Assembly: GCA_028685945.1 (NCBI GenBank)
Contig: JAQUCZ010000040.1
Location: 1-7,681 of the forward strand
Direction of reading: 5' to 3'
From: Sulfurimonadaceae bacterium
Lineage (GTDB): Bacteria; Campylobacterota; Campylobacteria; Campylobacterales; Sulfurimonadaceae
Length of the DNA: 7,681 nucleotides
The translations under genes and the position numbers were made by a program. Shown one piece after another: positions 6,465 through 7,681 of the stretch (position 1 is its first letter; each line of letters starts with the position of its first letter). The notes under the pieces are model-generated. The model searched no databases. It was not told the origin of the DNA and worked only from the letters and a program-made list of their open reading frames with translations.

Positions 6465-7681
6465 ATGCGCACTCTAAGCGTAAGCGCACTCAACGAACAG
6501 GTTAAATCGCTTATGGAGAGCAGTTTCTCCCACGTGTACGTGGAGGGGGAACTCTCCCGCATCACATGCCATAGCAGCGGGCATATCTATTTTACCCTCA
6601 AAGACGCCGCTTCAAGTATCAAAGCGGTGATGTTTCGCGGTAACGCATCTAAACTCAGGTTTGAGCTTAAAGAGGGGCTCAAAGTCTTGATTGACGGAGC
6701 GCTCAGCGTTTATACGCCCCGCGGCGAATACCAGATCAACTGCTTTAACATCCAACCCTCGGGGCACGGCGCTTTGGCGCTGGCATTCGAGCAGCTCAAA
6801 CAAAAACTCGCCGCACAAGGTTATTTTGAAGCTTCAAGAAAAAAACTGCTTCCCCGTTTTCCTAGAAAAATCGCTCTTATTACCTCCGCTACGGGTGCGG
6901 CGCTCCAAGATATGCTGCGCGTTGCAAACAACCGCTACAGACTTGTAGCGATAGACGTTTACGACGTGCTGGTGCAGGGGAAAGATGCGGCTTTTGCGAT
7001 TGCCAATGCCCTTAAAATAAGCGATGCAAAAGGGTACGACGTGATCGTTGTAGGGCGAGGGGGCGGCAGTATCGAGGATTTGTGGGCATTTAACGAAGAG
7101 ATTGTAGCCGATGCGATCTTTTATGCGACAACCCCTATCGTCTCCGCCGTGGGGCACGAGATCGATTTCGTTATCAGCGATTTCGTCGCCGATCTGCGCG
7201 CACCGACGCCCAGTGCCGCGATGGAGATGATTTTGCCCGATACCAACGAGCTTTTGCTCTATCTCGATACCCTCTCTTCGCAGTTTGAACAAAATATCCA
7301 AAGAAAAACTCTTTTTGCCGCGCAGCAGATAGCACATCTCAAAAACTCTTTTGTGCAGCATTCCGTAGAGAAAAAACTGCTTCAAAAACAGGAAGAGACG
7401 AAGCGTTTGCGGGAGAGTTTTGCACAAACGTTTGGTTTTAAACTCCAAAATGCCCGCAAAGATGTGGAGCATATCCGCGTGCGTTTCCCCCATGCCATAG
7501 AAAATATCCTGAGTCTTAACGCAAATCAAGTTTCGCACCTGCAAAAGATGTTAGAATCCAGCCATCCGAAATTTAAAAACAAAAGCGGTTTTGCGCAAAT
7601 ATCCAAAGATGCCAAGGTGATCGATCTGGAACTTTTGGAGGCGGGGGATATTTTCGACGCGATGAGCGACAAGGTGAAAAT
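6465..7681 (+). CDS. xseA: Exodeoxyribonuclease VII large subunit (partial, runs off right edge)
   Basis: XseA is the catalytic large subunit of exonuclease VII, which degrades single-stranded DNA from both ends with several XseB small subunits. 405 complete codons are visible. An N-terminal OB-fold (about 4-97; V-Y-V-E-G-E-L-S, G-H-I-Y-F-T-L-K-D) binds ssDNA. The catalytic domain (about 125-255) has S-A-T-G-A-A-L-Q-D (141-149), V-G-R-G-G-G-S-I-E-D-L-W (196-207) and A-V-G-H-E-I-D (228-234), then L-R-A-P-T-P-S-A-A (244-252). D149, R198, H231 and D234 align by eye with the E. coli residues recalled as catalytic. A long helical region (about 258-365) is the XseB-binding coiled coil. The last part, G-F-A-Q-I-S through E-A-G-D-I, is the C-terminal segment, so few residues are probably missing. 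ATG is 6 nt after ubiE; AAGAG (6451-6455) is 9 nt upstream. Confidence 0.96.
   Translation, partial: MRTLSVSALNEQVKSLMESSFSHVYVEGELSRITCHSSGHIYFTLKDAASSIKAVMFRGNASKLRFELKEGLKVLIDGALSVYTPRGEYQINCFNIQPSGHGALALAFEQLKQKLAAQGYFEASRKKLLPRFPRKIALITSATGAALQDMLRVANNRYRLVAIDVYDVLVQGKDAAFAIANALKISDAKGYDVIVVGRGGGSIEDLWAFNEEIVADAIFYATTPIVSAVGHEIDFVISDFVADLRAPTPSAAMEMILPDTNELLLYLDTLSSQFEQNIQRKTLFAAQQIAHLKNSFVQHSVEKKLLQKQEETKRLRESFAQTFGFKLQNARKDVEHIRVRFPHAIENILSLNANQVSHLQKMLESSHPKFKNKSGFAQISKDAKVIDLELLEAGDIFDAMSDKVK

Noticed and set aside
6834..7544. A 236-codon open frame on the minus strand inside xseA
   Set aside because: It mirrors the catalytic and coiled-coil coding region of XseA, which has clear family motifs on the plus strand. 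The antisense protein shows no family resemblance.
1..7681. Search for tRNA/rRNA genes, CRISPR arrays, insertion sequences, attachment sites, riboswitches and defence or toxin-antitoxin systems
   Set aside because: The window is almost continuously covered by recognisable housekeeping genes with no intergenic space for such elements, and no spaced repeats or transposase motifs were seen.

Overview
The window looks like a piece of a Campylobacterota (formerly Epsilonproteobacteria) chromosome, perhaps a Sulfurimonas- or Sulfuricurvum-like sulfur oxidiser. The support is the gene order thrB - ylxR - infB - rbfA - rimP, which I recall from Campylobacter and Helicobacter, together with moderate GC and A-rich lysine-heavy proteins. 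The genus is a guess; the phylum is fairly secure.

Layout: every gene is on the + strand and the window is almost entirely coding. It opens with the last 43 codons of a gene that starts upstream (1-133, possibly tsaB-like). Then come thrB (homoserine kinase, 144-1025), ylxR (1058-1315), infB (translation initiation factor IF2, 1305-3920), rbfA (3917-4273), rimP (4270-4719), ribD (bifunctional riboflavin deaminase/reductase, 4713-5723), ubiE/menG (quinone methyltransferase, 5727-6458) and xseA (exonuclease VII large subunit, 6465 to beyond the window end). xseA runs off the right edge, probably only a few residues before its end.

The genes are packed like one long operon. Four consecutive junctions overlap (ylxR/infB by 11 bp, infB/rbfA by 4, rbfA/rimP by 4, rimP/ribD by 7 or 4). 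The remaining gaps are 3 to about 32 bp. No gap is large enough for a normal intergenic promoter plus terminator, and no stretch over 40 bases lacks a gene. Strong Shine-Dalgarno sites sit before infB, rimP and ubiE. rbfA and ribD lack a good one and probably depend on translational coupling.

Functionally, the middle is a ribosome-assembly and translation-initiation block: IF2 for initiator tRNA and subunit joining, RbfA and RimP for 30S maturation, and YlxR as an RNA-binding partner. Compared with the common bacterial order rimP-nusA-ylxR-infB-rbfA, nusA is absent and rimP lies downstream of rbfA. Metabolic genes flank the block: threonine synthesis before it, flavin and menaquinone synthesis after it, then a DNA repair nuclease.

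I found no mobile element, CRISPR array, tRNA, rRNA, riboswitch or toxin-antitoxin pair, and no evidence of an undescribed system. The points worth a second look are modest: an extra segment of about 27 residues inside the RibD deaminase domain, a 14-nt repeat before two coupled start codons, a TATAAT box overlapping the ylxR start, a 12-bp palindrome at the rimP/ribD junction, and 8-nt homopolymer runs in thrB and ribD.
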